A stretch of DNA of 64,000 nucleotides from Pyricularia pennisetigena (Eukaryota; Ascomycota; Sordariomycetes; Magnaporthales; Pyriculariaceae). Location: the NCBI RefSeq assembly GCF_004337985.1, contig NC_043744.1, positions 2,268,408-2,332,407 on the forward strand. Direction: 5' to 3'. The notes below the pieces were generated by a model. It was not told where the DNA came from and ran no database searches. It saw only the letters and a program-made list of their open reading frames with translations. Positions 22,486 through 35,537 of this stretch are shown piece after piece; the first letter of the stretch is position 1, and every line of letters begins with the position of its first letter. The translations under genes were made by a program, and so were the position numbers.

Positions 22486-25400
22486 TATGTTCTGATGTGT
22501 ATCGGTAAGCCTGAAATGGTGTGGGATTGCCTTGGAGTCGACTAAAAGGGAGTTCAGTGATTAGTCTCAATTGCGCTGCGCAGAATTTGCAAAGTATGTA
22601 GTTGACGCGCCAGGAGGTACGATGGCAAGAGCAGCATCTCCTTTCAAAAGATTGGTCGTGTCGATGATCGACCAGGATTAAAAATAATGACACCACTTTG
22701 ACGGGGAGCCTCGGAAGGCGGGGCAGTTGAGACCCACCATGAGCCTTTTCCGCTTCGCTACGATATCTTCATCTCCACCAGAAGAACAAAACATTAGTTC
22801 TAGCTCGAACTGTTCGGGCGAGTACCGTCAAACCATCCTGCTGTAAAGCTTCAGCGATGTCCAAATCCCAACTTCAATCAAGGAGGGGAGTTTCTCCCTC
22901 AAAAATATATGGAACTTTCCAGATTCGAAAACACCTATTACCAGGGAATCCTGATGGCCAGCTCAGTACAAATTAGACCAGTAGACGCGCCGAAGTGGGA
23001 GTATGGAAAGAAACAAGGAAAACGTCCTTGGAGGTACAAGGGTCAACATAGCACACACATTGCAACATATGTTTTAATCGATTAAGGAACGAGGGGGAAC
23101 TGCGATCAGACGTTGCCGGAAAGAAACGAAGTCAGAAAGAAATGTATTCAAGAGCATCCCAATCATCCATCTTATTGGCTGACTCGACAATGTGGTAACT
23201 GCATTGAAGGAATGCAATATAAAACTTGAGCAACCTGCCAAGAAAACCTGAATTCATACTATCACCATCGGTACATATTTTCCCTGTTCAATAATTCCTG
23301 CCGCCTTGTGTGGGCTGTCGGGTAAGTTATACAGCACCCAGATAAAACCTGTGATTTAATTTTCTTTGAAACCGGGACCACATTGTAATACTTGCAACAG
23401 ATGGGTCTGCGAAGAATAGAAGTCCGACTGAAAACATTGAAGATAATCCTTTCCCGGGAACATCATAACAGGATCATGAAACGAGCTTCCTTCGACTATT
23501 CACAGAACGAACAAACTATTTTATACCCTGCCAGGCCTAGTCTGATTCGAGGGCACAGATCATTTATACTAGGGTCAAGGGAAAAAAAATCATTTGTGCA
23601 CCTGTCTTTGGTGTTGATAGCTGCTCACATTGCTTTTTGGACCCTTTCTTCCATTTATTCGGGTGTCGTTGCGTATGGTATACGAGGTGTACAGTATATA
23701 TTCCCTTTCCTGCTTATCTCAGGGCTTATCACAACGACAGAACATGTCTTAACTAAGCCTAGTGATGGGCCAGCCGCGTCTTGCCAAGGTTGCGCCAAGT
23801 CATACAGCTTCTGAGCGACGAGTGACCAAGATGAAACAACTTTAATGCAGCCAACTGCCGAATGGCACGGCACGAGGCGAGCAAGCAGCCTAATTGGATT
23901 CCTTGCCCCTTGGTTTGCTTGGGTGCGCTACGGCCTGCTGTAGCATGGCTACAGCAGCCGAAACACATCACTTTGATATGTGTCAATTGCTCACTTTAGT
24001 CTTTTACCGCTCGGGACTCATGTACCCATTCATTGTTCTTCCAGGCACCTGCCCGTCAGCTTACACGGCTGTCTAGGCGAGCTAGCTTGCCTAAAAAAAG
24101 CCCGGGTATTGTACCTAGGACTTTTTCAAGGTACATGATGCTAAGGTAGCCACGTAGTGCACATCAAATGAAATTTTGGAGGGGCCATTGTAGTGGATCC
24201 GGTGACGTATCGCTCAGCCTCAGTGATCCTTTTTTATCTTGCCTTACGTCGCGGGCACCTACTATGGTACATGGTAATGAATGAATGTCCAACTGCATTC
24301 AAACTTTATGCCAAGGCTAACCCGACGGTTGGAACCAAGAACCAACGCAGCGGTCCAGAGGCTGTGTTTTCCAGGCGAGCGAGTATTGCGATGGCAGTGC
24401 TCACTCACGACAGTAATCAGCATCCCTGCATTTTTTTTTCCCTTTTAACAGCAACACAGCCCAGATTTTCCCACTTGCGCCGGGTCGCCCGCAAAACCGC
24501 TATCCAGGACGCGCGGTATGGTTTGGGTTTCAGGCCCACGGACGGAGTCGATTATAGTGGAAAGTTGCCAGACTGACCGAGCGTTAAGAGGTACTATCGA
24601 ATTATGAAAAGAACGGAGAAAAAACCGAAATTATCCGAGTCAATCAGATGTTGCATTGATCGGCACTTTTGCCTGGGTACCTAAGGTAGCTTGGCTGGTA
24701 GGTAGCTAGAAACTGTGACATAGACGGGAGTAGGTCTTGTTCAATTCAGATTCGGATTCGCTACTGAATTGTTGTTAGTACGGAGTAGTACGTCTAGATG
24801 CGCCTTACGAAACTGATCAGCATAAGAAACTCAAACTTCGACTGCGTCCAATTGCCAACTTGAACGGAGCATATCGCTGGTTAGGCGCTAACTGGGCAAG
24901 CCACAAAAACATCTGAACGGATCCAATGCATGTTTAACGGTTGGTGTCTGCAGGAGATGTTGGAACCAGTTGGGTTTTTCGTCAGTAATCAAAGTCTACG
25001 TAAAAAAGAAAAAAGAAAAAAGAAAACAAGGACATCTACCCAGATAGATATAATTTTATCTCCATCCATTGTAAAAATTAGGTGAGCTTTTAGGCTGCCA
25101 ACAAGGATGTGGGACAGTTAGGATGAATGGTGGCTCAAGACCGAGGGCAGTGCTGGACCATGCATCCAGTCATTCCCAGGGCAACTTCTCCACACCCGCT
25201 CCACTGCGCGTACCGCCGCTGTCAACCTCTCACAGCCCGCCCGCACAGCGATGATTAGCACAACTGACTTCAAACGGTGGTACTTGAGTGCGCCGTTTCT
25301 TCGACATGGCCTTCATGGACCTCATCTATTGAAAGAAGCCCCACCACCACTCTGAGCATCTCCATATCTCACCTACTACTACCGTACCTCACCTACCTTC

Positions 25401-25603
25401 TCTTGATCTTGTCTAGTCTAGTAGTACTTTAGATCTGAGCATCGTCGGAAGTAGTGCATGCTGGCGATTTTATGGATGCCAAGTTACTCGGCTTTCTGAT
25501 GAACGTGCAGTCAAGATATCACGGGTCTGCTGGGTAGATTCACCCAACACCTGCAAGACCCCGCCGACAACTCGCTAGACCATTGCCTACCCATATACAG
25601 ATC
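22486..25603. other. 3.1-kb intergenic region, no gene seen
   Basis: Divergent region between the small membrane protein gene (-) and the inositol phosphatase gene (+). Open frames at 23392-23814 and 24193-24576 show no family resemblance. There are GGTACCTAAGGTAGC-like motifs near 24675 and 25380. Base composition is less GC-rich than in the coding regions. Confidence 0.5.
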
Positions 25604-28600
25604 ATGGCGCCCTCAGACACACCCGATGGCCCTGACGGCTCTTCTCTGGTATGTAATTGCTATGGGCTTCACAAACGCTGGCACACTCGCTGACAATGGC
25701 GACAGAAACCCGTCTCGTCTCTCCGATCACATTTCGAGAGCATGGGCAAAGCCCCGGACCGCTCAAGTCCCACGCCTCCTCCATCACAACCTCCTCCGCA
25801 GCCCGTAAGGATAGCCTCACCAGGCCCGAAGCCCGAACCGCCGCCTGTCCAGCGAGATGCGAAGCCAAAGCCAAAAGGTCCTGCCTCGGCTCTGAACACC
25901 GCCACCACCCAGCGCCTGAACCACACACCTCCGTTGATACCCAGTCCTGTAACCCTCGGCGCTCCCTCGCTGATGGTCCAGCCCCCGCGGTCACCACCCC
26001 AGCCACGATCCTTGACCGTCGGCACCGGAGAACACGGGAGCTTTCTAAACCCAGACTCGCACGCCAAATCGCCCTCGCCAAGCAGCCCCCGAAGGCCGTT
26101 CAAGATTCCAAGCAATAACAGCACCCCCTTATTGGAGCCGCAAAACTCACCCAGACAAGTCCCTTCACAACCTCCGTCTCCTCCACCACCAAGGCGCTCT
26201 GCCGAACTGAAACGAGAGAGGGACCGGGGACGTGACGCTAAGCCGACGCCTCCTCCAATCAACCGAGCTGACAAGCCATTGATCCCCTCGAGGTCATCGT
26301 ACCTGGGAGTAGACTCGCTCAGCAGCTCCGACTTTCGAAATCGCCTTGCAGACGCACAAAAGTCGCCCTTCAATAGTCCCCCTAGTAGTAATGGGAGCGT
26401 CGATGGGGATGTCGAAGCGCCGCCTACGCTGCCCGCAAGACCACGGCCATCTGTCTCTGATGCCCCTCCGAGGATTCAAACGGTCCAGACTGGATTTGAC
26501 CCTCCCCCACTGCATCCGTCTATTGTCAACAGGAGGAAAGAGAGAGAACAAGAGCTAAATGGGACCGCATCGAGAGGGTCGTCACGGGGACCACTGACCC
26601 CTCAGGGTACAGGAGATCAGGGGCCGCGACTGCCTGTCAGATCAGCAACAGTTACCGAGCATAGGTCAGCTAATTATAATGGCTATTCAATCACAAGGCC
26701 GCCGCCAAGGCCGCCCAAACCTGGGGAAAACAACACAATACCGCCACCGAGCGGTGTTGCGCAAAAGAGGGCAGTCTCGACACCCTCATCACAGCAGCAC
26801 CCGCCGCCCCCGCCCCCGCCGCAGAGGGTGCACCCGAGGTCAATGACTGTGGACAGGACATCTTCGCGGGCTCCTGCTGAGTTCCGCGCCCCTCCAGCAG
26901 CTATGCCCTCCATTCCGTCCGCTCCTGAAAGCCGCGCACAGGAGGTTCCACCAGCAACAAAGACGGAGATATCTACTGCCTATCCAGACTCTGCAAATAC
27001 AAACCGCCGTGCACCGTACATCAAGCAAGGCGTTCATGAAATAAACACAAAATACGACAGTCGCATATTCGATGCATGTGGTGAACTAGTATGCACGAGC
27101 GGCCATCTCACCCGAGTATGGAGCCTTCTGGATGGAGAGTTGCTGTTGAGCCTATCACATGGAGAAAACGTGAAGGCGACCGCTGTGGCTTTCAGGCCGG
27201 GCGCTAATGTCGACGAAGAAGGAACGAGGATTTGGATCGGCAACAACACAGGTGAACTCATGGAGGCCGATATCTCTACTCAAGGTATAGTTGCGACCAA
27301 GCCAACAGCTCACGGGCGGCATGAGATCATCAAAATCTACAGACATTACAACGAGCTATGGACTCTGGACGATGGCGGTACTCTTAATGTTTGGGGTCCC
27401 GACGAAACTGGCGTACCATCTCTACTGGGATCTCCTGATCAAGCATTCCGAGTTCCCAAAGGTCACACTTTCTCCATGGTTGTTGGAGACGAGTTGTGGC
27501 ATGCGACTGGAAAAGAGGTCCGGGTGTTTTTGCCAACGACAGACGGCAAGGTCCAGTTTCAGGTGCTAATAAGGGCACTGTATCAAGAAGGTGCGGGTGA
27601 AGTGGTTTCTGGTACCCTGATGCCGTCAGATCCTGACAAGGTGTTCTTGGGACACGCAGACGGCAAGGTCAGTATATACTCCAGGAGCGGGTATGCTTGC
27701 CTAGGCGTGGTCAGCCTCAGCTCTTTCAAGATCAACACACTGGCAGGCGTGGGTAGCCACATCTGGGTGGGATATAACTCGGGAAGAGTTTGTGTCTACG
27801 ACATCGCACACAAGCCGTGGGTTGTAAAGAAGGATTGGCAAGCTCATGAGAATCCGGTGGTCAAGCTCCTCCCGGACCGTTCAAGTTTCTGGACCTTGGA
27901 CAGGTCTCAGGTCATTTCGCTCGGCGCAGACAACATGCTCAGGGTTTGGGATGGGCTCCTGCAGGAGGATTGGCTCGAAGGGGAAATGCAAGCCAAGGAC
28001 ACGGAGTATTCGGAAATAGAGCAGCTCAAAGTGCTCGCCATGACATGGAACGCCGGAGCATCGACGCCCAATAGCCTGCGGTACTCTCAGAACGATGCAA
28101 GTTTCTTCCAGTCGCTGCTACAAAGCGGCGAATCTCCCGACATTTTAATCTTTGGATTCCAGGAGCTGGTTGATTTGGAGGACAAGAAGGCCACAGCAAA
28201 GCGGTTTCTCAAAGTAAAGAAGAAGGAAGGGTCGGATCAGGAGCGCATGAGCCATCAATATCGTGACTGGAGGGACTTTTTGGTTCGGGCACTGGATGAC
28301 TACATGCCAGGCGAGCTGTATCATCTCTTGCAGACCTCTCACATGGTCGGACTGTTTACGTGCATCTTCGTCAAGGCGGATATCAGGGCACGAATTAGCA
28401 ATCTCAGCACTGCCGAGGTCAAGCGCGGGATGGGCGGTTTGCATGGTAACAAAGGTGCGGTGGTAGTGCGATTCATGGTCGACGACACATCGCTTTGTTT
28501 CATTAACTGCCATCTAGCGGCTGGGCAGAGCCAAGCGCAAAACCGGCACAACGACGTTGCGGCCATCCTTGAGGCGCAGATCCTACCCATTGAGAGGGAC

Positions 28601-29128
28601 CCCAACATACGGATCGATAGCTATGTCGGTGGAGGCGATGGCACCATGATAATGGACCACGAGCTCGTACTCCTGAACGGTGATCTCAACTATCGAATCG
28701 ATACCATGTCGCGCGATACAGTGGTCATGGCCGTAAAACAGGGTAACTTGTCCAAACTACTCGAACGCGATCAGCTGCTGGTGGCCAAGCGAAGGAATCC
28801 AGGATTCCGACTGCGAGCGTTTGAAGAGGCGCAAATATCGTTTGCGCCCACCTACAAGTATGATGTCGGGACGGATACTTACGACACTTCAGAGAAGAAG
28901 CGAAGCCCGGCGTGGTGTGATCGACTCCTTTACCGGGGATCTAGAGGCCGGATACAGCAACTGGATTACCGAAGACACGAGGTGCGCGTATCGGACCACC
29001 GTCCCGTCAGTGGCAGGTTTTTATATGGCATCAAGAGGATTGATCCTAGACGGAGGGCGGTGGCTTGGATGGAGTGCCAGCAACGACTTGAAGACACCAA
29101 AGCGAATGTCTCCATGGATGAGAAGTAA
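25604..29128 (+). CDS. WD-repeat inositol polyphosphate 5-phosphatase
   Basis: Removes the 5-phosphate from phosphoinositides or inositol phosphates. Two exons, 25604-25648 and 25706-29128, with a 57-nt intron (GTATGT...GACAG), give 1155 aa; the small first exon adds MAPSDTPDGPDGSSL in phase to KPVSSLRSHFESM. Residues about 30-440 are Pro/Ser-rich with SH3-ligand-like PPPPRRP runs, suggesting cytoskeletal or endocytic partners. About 450-780 form a WD40-like propeller. The IPPc catalytic domain (about 785-1135) has AMTWNAG, FGFQELVDL, GGLHGNKGAVVVRF, INCHLAAGQ, LNGDLNYRID, SPAWCDRLLYRG and SDHRPV; the Asn, Asp and His catalytic residues are all visible. The layout resembles fungal and plant WD40-5PTases, not yeast Inp51-53, which carry a SAC1 domain. 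Confidence 0.92.
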
Positions 29129-30257
29129 AATTCCCCCCTGTCTCCTACCATACGCTGTCGTCAGGATGTTGCCACAGAGAGGTCACCCCTGGAAACCCCG
29201 AATTAGCTAACAATAGATACGCATAGGCAATACTATCTGACGGATATTATTGGCTACGACGTCGATACGAGTCGTCAGCTTATCCAGGAGAGATCTTCCA
29301 GGAAACCACATCGAAGTCCCAGTAGAGGCAGAGGAGATATGGGACGATGAGATAATGCGGTGGGCTCATGACCAATAAGGAAAGATATACACTGAACGAG
29401 AGCATGGTCAGCGACAATCGAAGGAAGAAATCGAACGGTCAACACGTGATCCTTTTGTGTGCATGACGAGTAGCATTATGAACCGGCAAGGTGTTGAGTG
29501 TGACATTGGGAGTTGTTGATTGACGGCATTTATCGGCGGTTCTAAAACAGGCGTTCTAAGGCTTGGGTTGTCACGAGTTTTGATGCAGTTTTAGACAAAA
29601 CAAACACAATAGGGGGTTTGGGTAATGTTTTAGTGTCCTTTCCCTGTTAGCATACTTACAGCAAAATAGCGTTGATGACTTCGAGGCTTTCCTCGTTATT
29701 AATGGTCAGCGCGAGTCAGAACAATATACCAATCCATTGCACATACAAAATGTTGCCTTGATATCTACACCCAGTCAGAGTCAACTTTTTAGAGGGGGTA
29801 TTGAGGATAAAGTGAGCATGAAAAGGGCCAAGTCCTAAGATGCAGGGTAGGCTACATAATTCATGTAGTCAATACTGTGACACAGCCTCGTCCGGGGTCG
29901 GGGGTTTGTGGGTCCGGCCTGCAGCCGTGGTGGAGATGGGCGCGACACGATCAATTCCAACTAGCAAAAAAAATCCAGGTCACTTTGGGAGCTTCAACAA
30001 TATCAGTGTAATCTAAAAGACATTGAACCGACGATAATAGCGACGCTCCCAGTGGCGTGCAGGTGCGCCCAAGCTCAATTGACGGACAAACGGTTATTTT
30101 GAGTATAATTAGAAGCTTGGGAAATTCTCAGGAAGGAGACGCGGCGGATAGGTTAGTCGAGCTGCAAATCAGAGCTTCGTGCCCTTTTTTTTAAAGGCAG
30201 GCTGTCTTGATCTAACGACCTCCCCTCCCTTCTTTCAGCGCCACCCGATCTAAAAAG
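29129..30257. other. 1.1-kb intergenic region, no gene seen
   Basis: Lies between the phosphatase 3' end and the mS41 start on the same strand. It presumably contains a 3' UTR and the mS41 promoter. No other feature is recognised. Confidence 0.55.
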
Positions 30258-30965
30258 ATGCCGCCGTCAAAACCGTTCTCTTTCTTGTCGAGCTTACTGC
30301 GTTCAAGACCGACAACCGCCAACATACCCAGCATATCGCCGGCCATACAGTCAAGATGGGCATCGAGTAAACGCACCTTCACAATACCGGAGCCGATCCC
30401 GCTCGTGCCCGACGTCCCGACCTTCCTCAGGCTGATTGGTCGCGACCTGGTCAAGCACGCGTCCAAATTCCCGTCGTGGGAGGTGCTATTCTCCCTGACG
30501 CCGCCGCAGCTGCGCGAGCTCGGCATCGAGCCGGCGCGGTCGCGGCGGTACCTGATCTCGTGGCGGAACAAGTACACGCAGGGCCACTTTGGGATTGGAG
30601 GCGACCTGAAGCACGTCGTCGACGGGGCGGCGGAGCTCAAGGTGCTCAACATCCCCAAGGGTCCGCTCAAGATGCACCGGGTCGTCGTCAACGTGCCGCC
30701 CGGCACCAAGCCCGAGGACGTACCCGAGGAGGACAGGCCCCGCATCCAGGGCTACAAGGTCATTGGGACTAGGACCATTGCGGGCCCGCATGCCGTGCCG
30801 ATGAAGAACCACGAGGGGTCGATCTTCAAGGCTGTCGATGGACTATGGGAGCACAAGAGGGGCAGGAAGATTGACGGTGGTGAGAGGAGGCGGGCTGAGG
30901 TGCGATTCAAGAGGAGGGTGGAGGAACGCAAGGCCATGAGGGAGGCTCAGGGCTTCAACTACTGA
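30258..30965 (+). CDS. Mitochondrial small ribosomal subunit protein mS41 (Fyv4/IGR family)
   Basis: Component of the mitochondrial small ribosomal subunit. Single exon, 235 aa. The N-terminus (residues 1-40) is basic, with Ser/Arg and no acidic residues, as in a mitochondrial presequence ending near SRWASSKR. The IGR motif domain covers about residues 50-110: FLRLIGRDLVKHASKFPSW, then LTPPQLRELGIEPARSRRYL and SWRNKYTQG. The C-terminal half is conserved in fungal members (GYKVIGTRTIAGPHAVPMK) and ends in basic helices. The start is the only ATG upstream of the domain. Codon use is strongly GC-biased, as in neighbouring housekeeping genes. Confidence 0.88.
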   Translation: MPPSKPFSFLSSLLRSRPTTANIPSISPAIQSRWASSKRTFTIPEPIPLVPDVPTFLRLIGRDLVKHASKFPSWEVLFSLTPPQLRELGIEPARSRRYLISWRNKYTQGHFGIGGDLKHVVDGAAELKVLNIPKGPLKMHRVVVNVPPGTKPEDVPEEDRPRIQGYKVIGTRTIAGPHAVPMKNHEGSIFKAVDGLWEHKRGRKIDGGERRRAEVRFKRRVEERKAMREAQGFNY

Positions 30966-31228
30966 TAGGTCCAGGGATCCTGAGGGCGTATGACCGCCGG
31001 TGGCCAGGGCCGCCAGATGGTGTTTTTCACCCGTCATCGCGAACAGCACGCTGTACATCACCGTATACTTCTAGAATCTGTACAATAAACCGTTCACATT
31101 ACGTTCAAAAGGCTCACGAGAGCGATTTTAAATTGGCTCTGAGCTTGGCTTCGGGTCGGTACAACATGAATTTTGACGAGAACCCGAAATGCTGCGGTGG
31201 GCAGTGAGAAAACAAGTATTAGAGTAGC

Positions 31229-31309
31229 ATGGCTCATCACGTCATCCTCTGGAAACTGGAGCTGGCCGGGGCGGAAGCCTCACCGGAAGAAAAGAGAAAA
31301 AATGCTAGA
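31229..31309 (+). pseudogene. Possible fragment of a Dabb (stress-responsive A/B barrel) protein
   Basis: The 27 codons from ATG 31229 read MAHHVILWKLE and then SPEEKRKNAR. They resemble the first strand and helix of Dabb-domain proteins, and end at a GTAAGC that could be a donor. I cannot find the rest of the domain downstream on this strand, so this is either a relict or a chance match. The surrounding open frame runs 184 codons without other recognisable features. Confidence 0.2.
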
Positions 31310-32953
31310 GTAAGCAGGCGAAGGATTGATTACCTACGATATGGTACCACAAGCATCCCGCGCATGCCCGCGGGCCGCGGACTGGAGGGGTTGAGTGCCA
31401 TAGCCTCAGTCCAGAACAATTTGATATACATAGTGGTCCTCGGGCATACCGGACTTGAGAGAGTTTGTATGAGTCAAAAAGTACTGCGAGGAGGGGTGAG
31501 CACGAAAGTGTCCCTGATGACCTCTGGGGCCGGGTATGAAAATCACGGGGTTGAATTTAACGATTGCATCCGTCTAAACCTGAAATTGTTTGTATCATCA
31601 ATCATGGGCATCGAGTCGTCCAATCAAAATGCCCGGGGTCGCCATGGCAGGTTATATCATTATGCACGCGGCCAGATTCAATGTATGAGGTATGACTGTT
31701 TGTTCAGGCAGCCAAGGCATCCATCGGGCGGAGTTGATAATCGAGAACCGAGCTCCGTAACAGCTCGGAGAATCGGGTCTTAAGGCCGGTTTCTGGGCCC
31801 GGTGGGAAGGTGGTGTAGGCGTTAATTTATTAGATTCCTACCTTATTACTCTAGGCGGCTTTGTACCGCTTCGGCATTAGTCATCATTGTGGTTCTACAT
31901 TCTGGGTTGGAGCCGCCAACCGCCTGTCGTACTGTACCCTGGATTACTCTTGTAGCTCGTTTGACAAGCTTGATTGCGGGTCCCAATGCAACCCTCCCAA
32001 GGCTGTACCTTTTCTCAACCTCCTTAGCCAAGTCACTATCAAGTTCAAGTTGACGTATCATCTCGTGTAAAGCGTGTGTGCTCGCCCCTCTCAAATTTGA
32101 ATTGCTGACAGGAGAGCATCTTCTACAACAAACGAACAGTCTTGTTTTGGAATCTTGCCGATCCCTCTTTCGTCCAGGCTTACCACAACGAGCCTAGGTA
32201 ATCAGAATACCTACAGTAGATAATCATGCCTGATTCTGGGTCGATCGATTTGATCCAGTCAGTACCTTGTCCATCACCAAACAGAGAAGCCGCAAAATTA
32301 CGCGTGTTTTTGTTACGAATGAGTCACTCTTAGTCGACCAGTATCCATGACTTGGCGAAACAGATGCTGGAAGCTAGGTAGCGCCAGGGACACCATCTTC
32401 AGCTTGCGATTAGCGCTTTTCTTTTCTTGGTTCTTTCATGTTTCTCTGGCTTTTTTCGTCTTTTTGACAGCCCGGTTCTCATGATTGTCGTGAACCAATG
32501 AGCACTGCAACGCTCTCGCCTAGGTACCTACGTATTAATTACCAAGCACACTCTTTCTGGCACCTTTCTTAAGTCCGGTCTCACTCGGAAACTATACACA
32601 ACAACCGAAGTACATGCTTGACCCGTACATTTATCGAATAATTTTCGGGCATGGCGGGTCCCCGCCGTTCCTGATAGTGGAGCTCACTACCCATGGCGGA
32701 GCACCGACACGTTCCGCTCGGTCCCGTGTGCCCACTGACAGCAGTTGGTGAGTCGACTTAAACGTTAGAAGCCAAGCCGTAAACAACCTAGAAGAACACC
32801 CTCCGGGCATAGAGATGCGTCACCGACGACGACGCATATAATTTGAAATGGGATTCGGCTAACATAAGCAGTGGAAGCCGGATGGGGTTTCTGAATACGA
32901 CAGATCCATAACGACTGGCTGGGCGACGGGGGTCTGGGGGTCTGGTAGGTAGC

Positions 32954-32954
<1 letters not shown>

Positions 32955-32989
<35 letters not shown>

Positions 32990-32998
32990 AAGTACAGT
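32955..32998. repeat. 44-nt poly(T) tract
   Basis: An uninterrupted run of 44 T on the + strand. I recognise no retroelement sequence on the right-hand side, as would be expected if it were a minus-strand poly(A) tail. Confidence 0.9.
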
Positions 32999-34779
32999 AG
33001 TACACTGAGTACCCTACCACACCTAAGATGCAAAGGGCTGCCTGAGCCTTGGCCGATGGTGTGTGGGATGATGGAATGCGGGCTTGCATTGCCTACTCAA
33101 ATCGAGAAGCGAACCAGACCAAGCATATTCACGGCCGGATGTACCTCCTCCCGGCTTGTCTTCCTTTTCCTGCACAGTCGATTTTGACGCGTGACCCTGC
33201 TTGTCGTCGTGGGATTCCTTCGCATCTCACCTTGATTTCTTACCCACACACACAGGTTACATCAATTCACATATCTACGCAGGCGCGCAGCCCCATCCCC
33301 CAATCATGCTTTGCTGCCTTTTGGTATGTGGAATAAAGCTCTTTTGCGCGCGGAAGAAGCTGCTTACCCTAGAGGTACGTATCCCATGCGAGGTACCTTG
33401 GCCTACCCTGCTACCCGTCCGCTCAATCTCCATTACCCTTCGTGCATGCAAAGCCTTGTTTTTTTTTTTTTTTTTGTTCTAGTCGAATGTGTGACTTGGT
33501 GCGGCTGGTTGCTCCGCACCTGGATCCCAGAGCAATGGGTCGGGTCAGTCATGCTGAGCCGCATACTTTCAATCAAAGTGATCCGGATTTGGAATTCAAA
33601 TCCTTCCCGCTGAGTTTACTGGGTATATTTCCCGATCAACCTAATTTTACCTCTCCTGATATTCTCGACCTGGGTGGGATTTTTCTAAAGCTCGATCATC
33701 TGCTCTCTGCACCCGCACTCCTCAGACCCCCTTGCTCCTCCTTTGGCTTATGCGGCCACCCACCCAAATCAAGCATGCTACTCGGCTCCACCAGTCGTCA
33801 AAGTTGACCGCCATGATGCCCACATACATAGACATAGTCATTCTCACTGCTACGCTATAATTCTCCGTTCGATGTACATGCAGGCCATACCTTGCCATCC
33901 AGCTGCCTACCTGTCTATGTATATTTTCAAACATTTACCTCAGGTAGCGATCCGGATAGTTCCGGGATTCCGATACATCTTCTTGCTTCTGCCTGAGCTC
34001 TGACTCTAAACATATGGCAAGGTAGCATCTTGTTGCTTGATGCAGAACAGCACACCCCCCCTGCCGCTTGACAAAACAACTTTGGCAGCCCTACATATAA
34101 TCTCATCACTGGATGCCTCTAGCCTTCTCCGAGCCAAGTAATACTAGTAGCCAGCTTTAGGTCTAGCTATAAATTGTGGCTTAGATGCCCTTTACCCCCG
34201 TACATCATCTTATGTGACCGGCCCCCAATCAAACAATCTGTTAACCGCAGCTTGTGTACGCGTGTTGTTCTCCTGAACTCCAATACAAACCGTCGTCATC
34301 TTGAAAATCTTGGCGTAATCTACCCTTACCTTATTGTTGTTCGGTCTGTATCAATTCAGACACATACATTTGAAAGTACTTGCGCGTGCGCATCGGCGGA
34401 GTACCGGACGTCTCACTGCCCGGCCCCGAGTCCTCCCCCAAGATTTCTATCTTGCGGTATTATATCGACCCAACCTTGAGGGCTGCTGATGACGCGGGAG
34501 TCTTCTAATCGAGCTGCAACCTTGACGTCGAGATTTCTCACCCCTTTTGGGTTCACAAACCTCGGATACCCTTCCCTATCTCATACATAAACTGGCGGCC
34601 GCTGCCCCGGGCTCGTCAGAGGATGAGGAGGCCACAGCCACAGCTTTTCACATATCATACATTGATCTGTCAGTTCCAAGTCATACCCACCAGAAACATC
34701 GAGGTTCGCAGAAATCAGTTTGCCACAGGGAGATAAGACGGCATCTCGGTCAAGGAGTCTATCGCAAAGCTCCATCTAT

Positions 34780-35537
34780 ATGTCATCTCATAAACCATCC
34801 GCAGCAGATACATCCTCAGGTGACCCAGAACCTCAGAATAGTCAGCAGGACGCTCTTGGTTCAGAATCTTCCTACCCTCTCAATATGCCCAGCTACTCAA
34901 ACATGCCCTCATCATCGCCCCAGGGCTCAAGGAAACACAGCTCCTCGAGCAAATCGAAGCAAAAGTCAGACGACTGGTCTCAAGTCACGGACCCGGAAGA
35001 GAGGAGGCGCATTCAAAATCGCATTGCCCAGCGGAAGTTTCGTACGTATACATCCTTGTCAACCAAGACGCTGGCATTTTGAACATGTAGCTGACCAATA
35101 TAATAGGGACCAAGGCCAGAGAGCAGAAGGAGAAGAGCGACCGGGACTCGCGCAATGTCGAGTACGCCGGTAGCAGTTACCAAGTCCCTGGTGCGGACGA
35201 CTTGGGGCTGACTGAAAGCGATGTTGCCCCATCAGGTCTGCCTTGGGGAGGCGTTAACATGCACTACGTCGTTGGACGTGGGCATGATGACGCGGGAAGC
35301 GGCGGTCGAGGTGGAGCGAGCGCAGCTGCACACCAAAGAGGTGGTTCGACCATGGGAACCTATACCTATGGCAGCGACCCACAGTACCTGAGCCCAACCT
35401 ACCCAGATATGAGCAGTTATGCTTACACGACATCTGGCAGCTGGGAGGGAAATGACGATAACGCTGAAGGGGAGGACCCGTTATACTACGAGAGCACCCC
35501 CTACTACTATGACTATCAGGGATCCTCGAGCCGTTAG
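34780..35537 (+). CDS. Short Yap/Pap1-type bZIP transcription factor
   Basis: Nuclear DNA-binding protein. Two exons, 34780-35041 and 35107-35537, with a 65-nt intron (GTACGT...ATAG), give 230 aa. The intron splits an Arg codon inside the basic region. The spliced region reads DWSQVTDPEERRRIQNRIAQ then RKFRTKAREQKEK. The N-x3-Q-R-x-F-R pattern is the Pap1/Yap1-type basic signature. After it I see no clean leucine heptads; the sequence soon becomes AGSSYQVPG and then Gly/Tyr/Ser-rich disorder, rich in Tyr at the C-terminus (PYYYDYQGSSSR). Similar short, zipper-poor bZIP proteins occur across Sordariomycetes. The start is the first ATG in frame. Targets are unknown. Confidence 0.82.

Larger units (their letters stand above)
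30966..34779. other. 3.8-kb intergenic region, mostly featureless
   Basis: Lies between mS41 and the bZIP gene. It holds a Dabb-like fragment near 31229, a T44 run at 32955-32998, T16 near 33460-33475, and several TAGGTACCTA-type motifs. Much of 33.3-34.8 kb could be promoter or 5' leader of the bZIP gene. No complete gene is supported. Confidence 0.5.

Noticed and set aside
23392..23814. 140-codon open frame with hydrophobic segments
   Set aside because: No ATG context, family match or splice partner; chance is plausible in a 3-kb gene-free stretch.
25669..26373. 234-codon antisense frame opposite the Pro-rich part of the inositol phosphatase
   Set aside because: Gly-rich mirror of proline codons; no independent support.
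34547..35173. 208-codon open frame overlapping the bZIP gene
   Set aside because: The alternative frame carries the clear bZIP basic region and correct splice phases; this one carries nothing recognisable.
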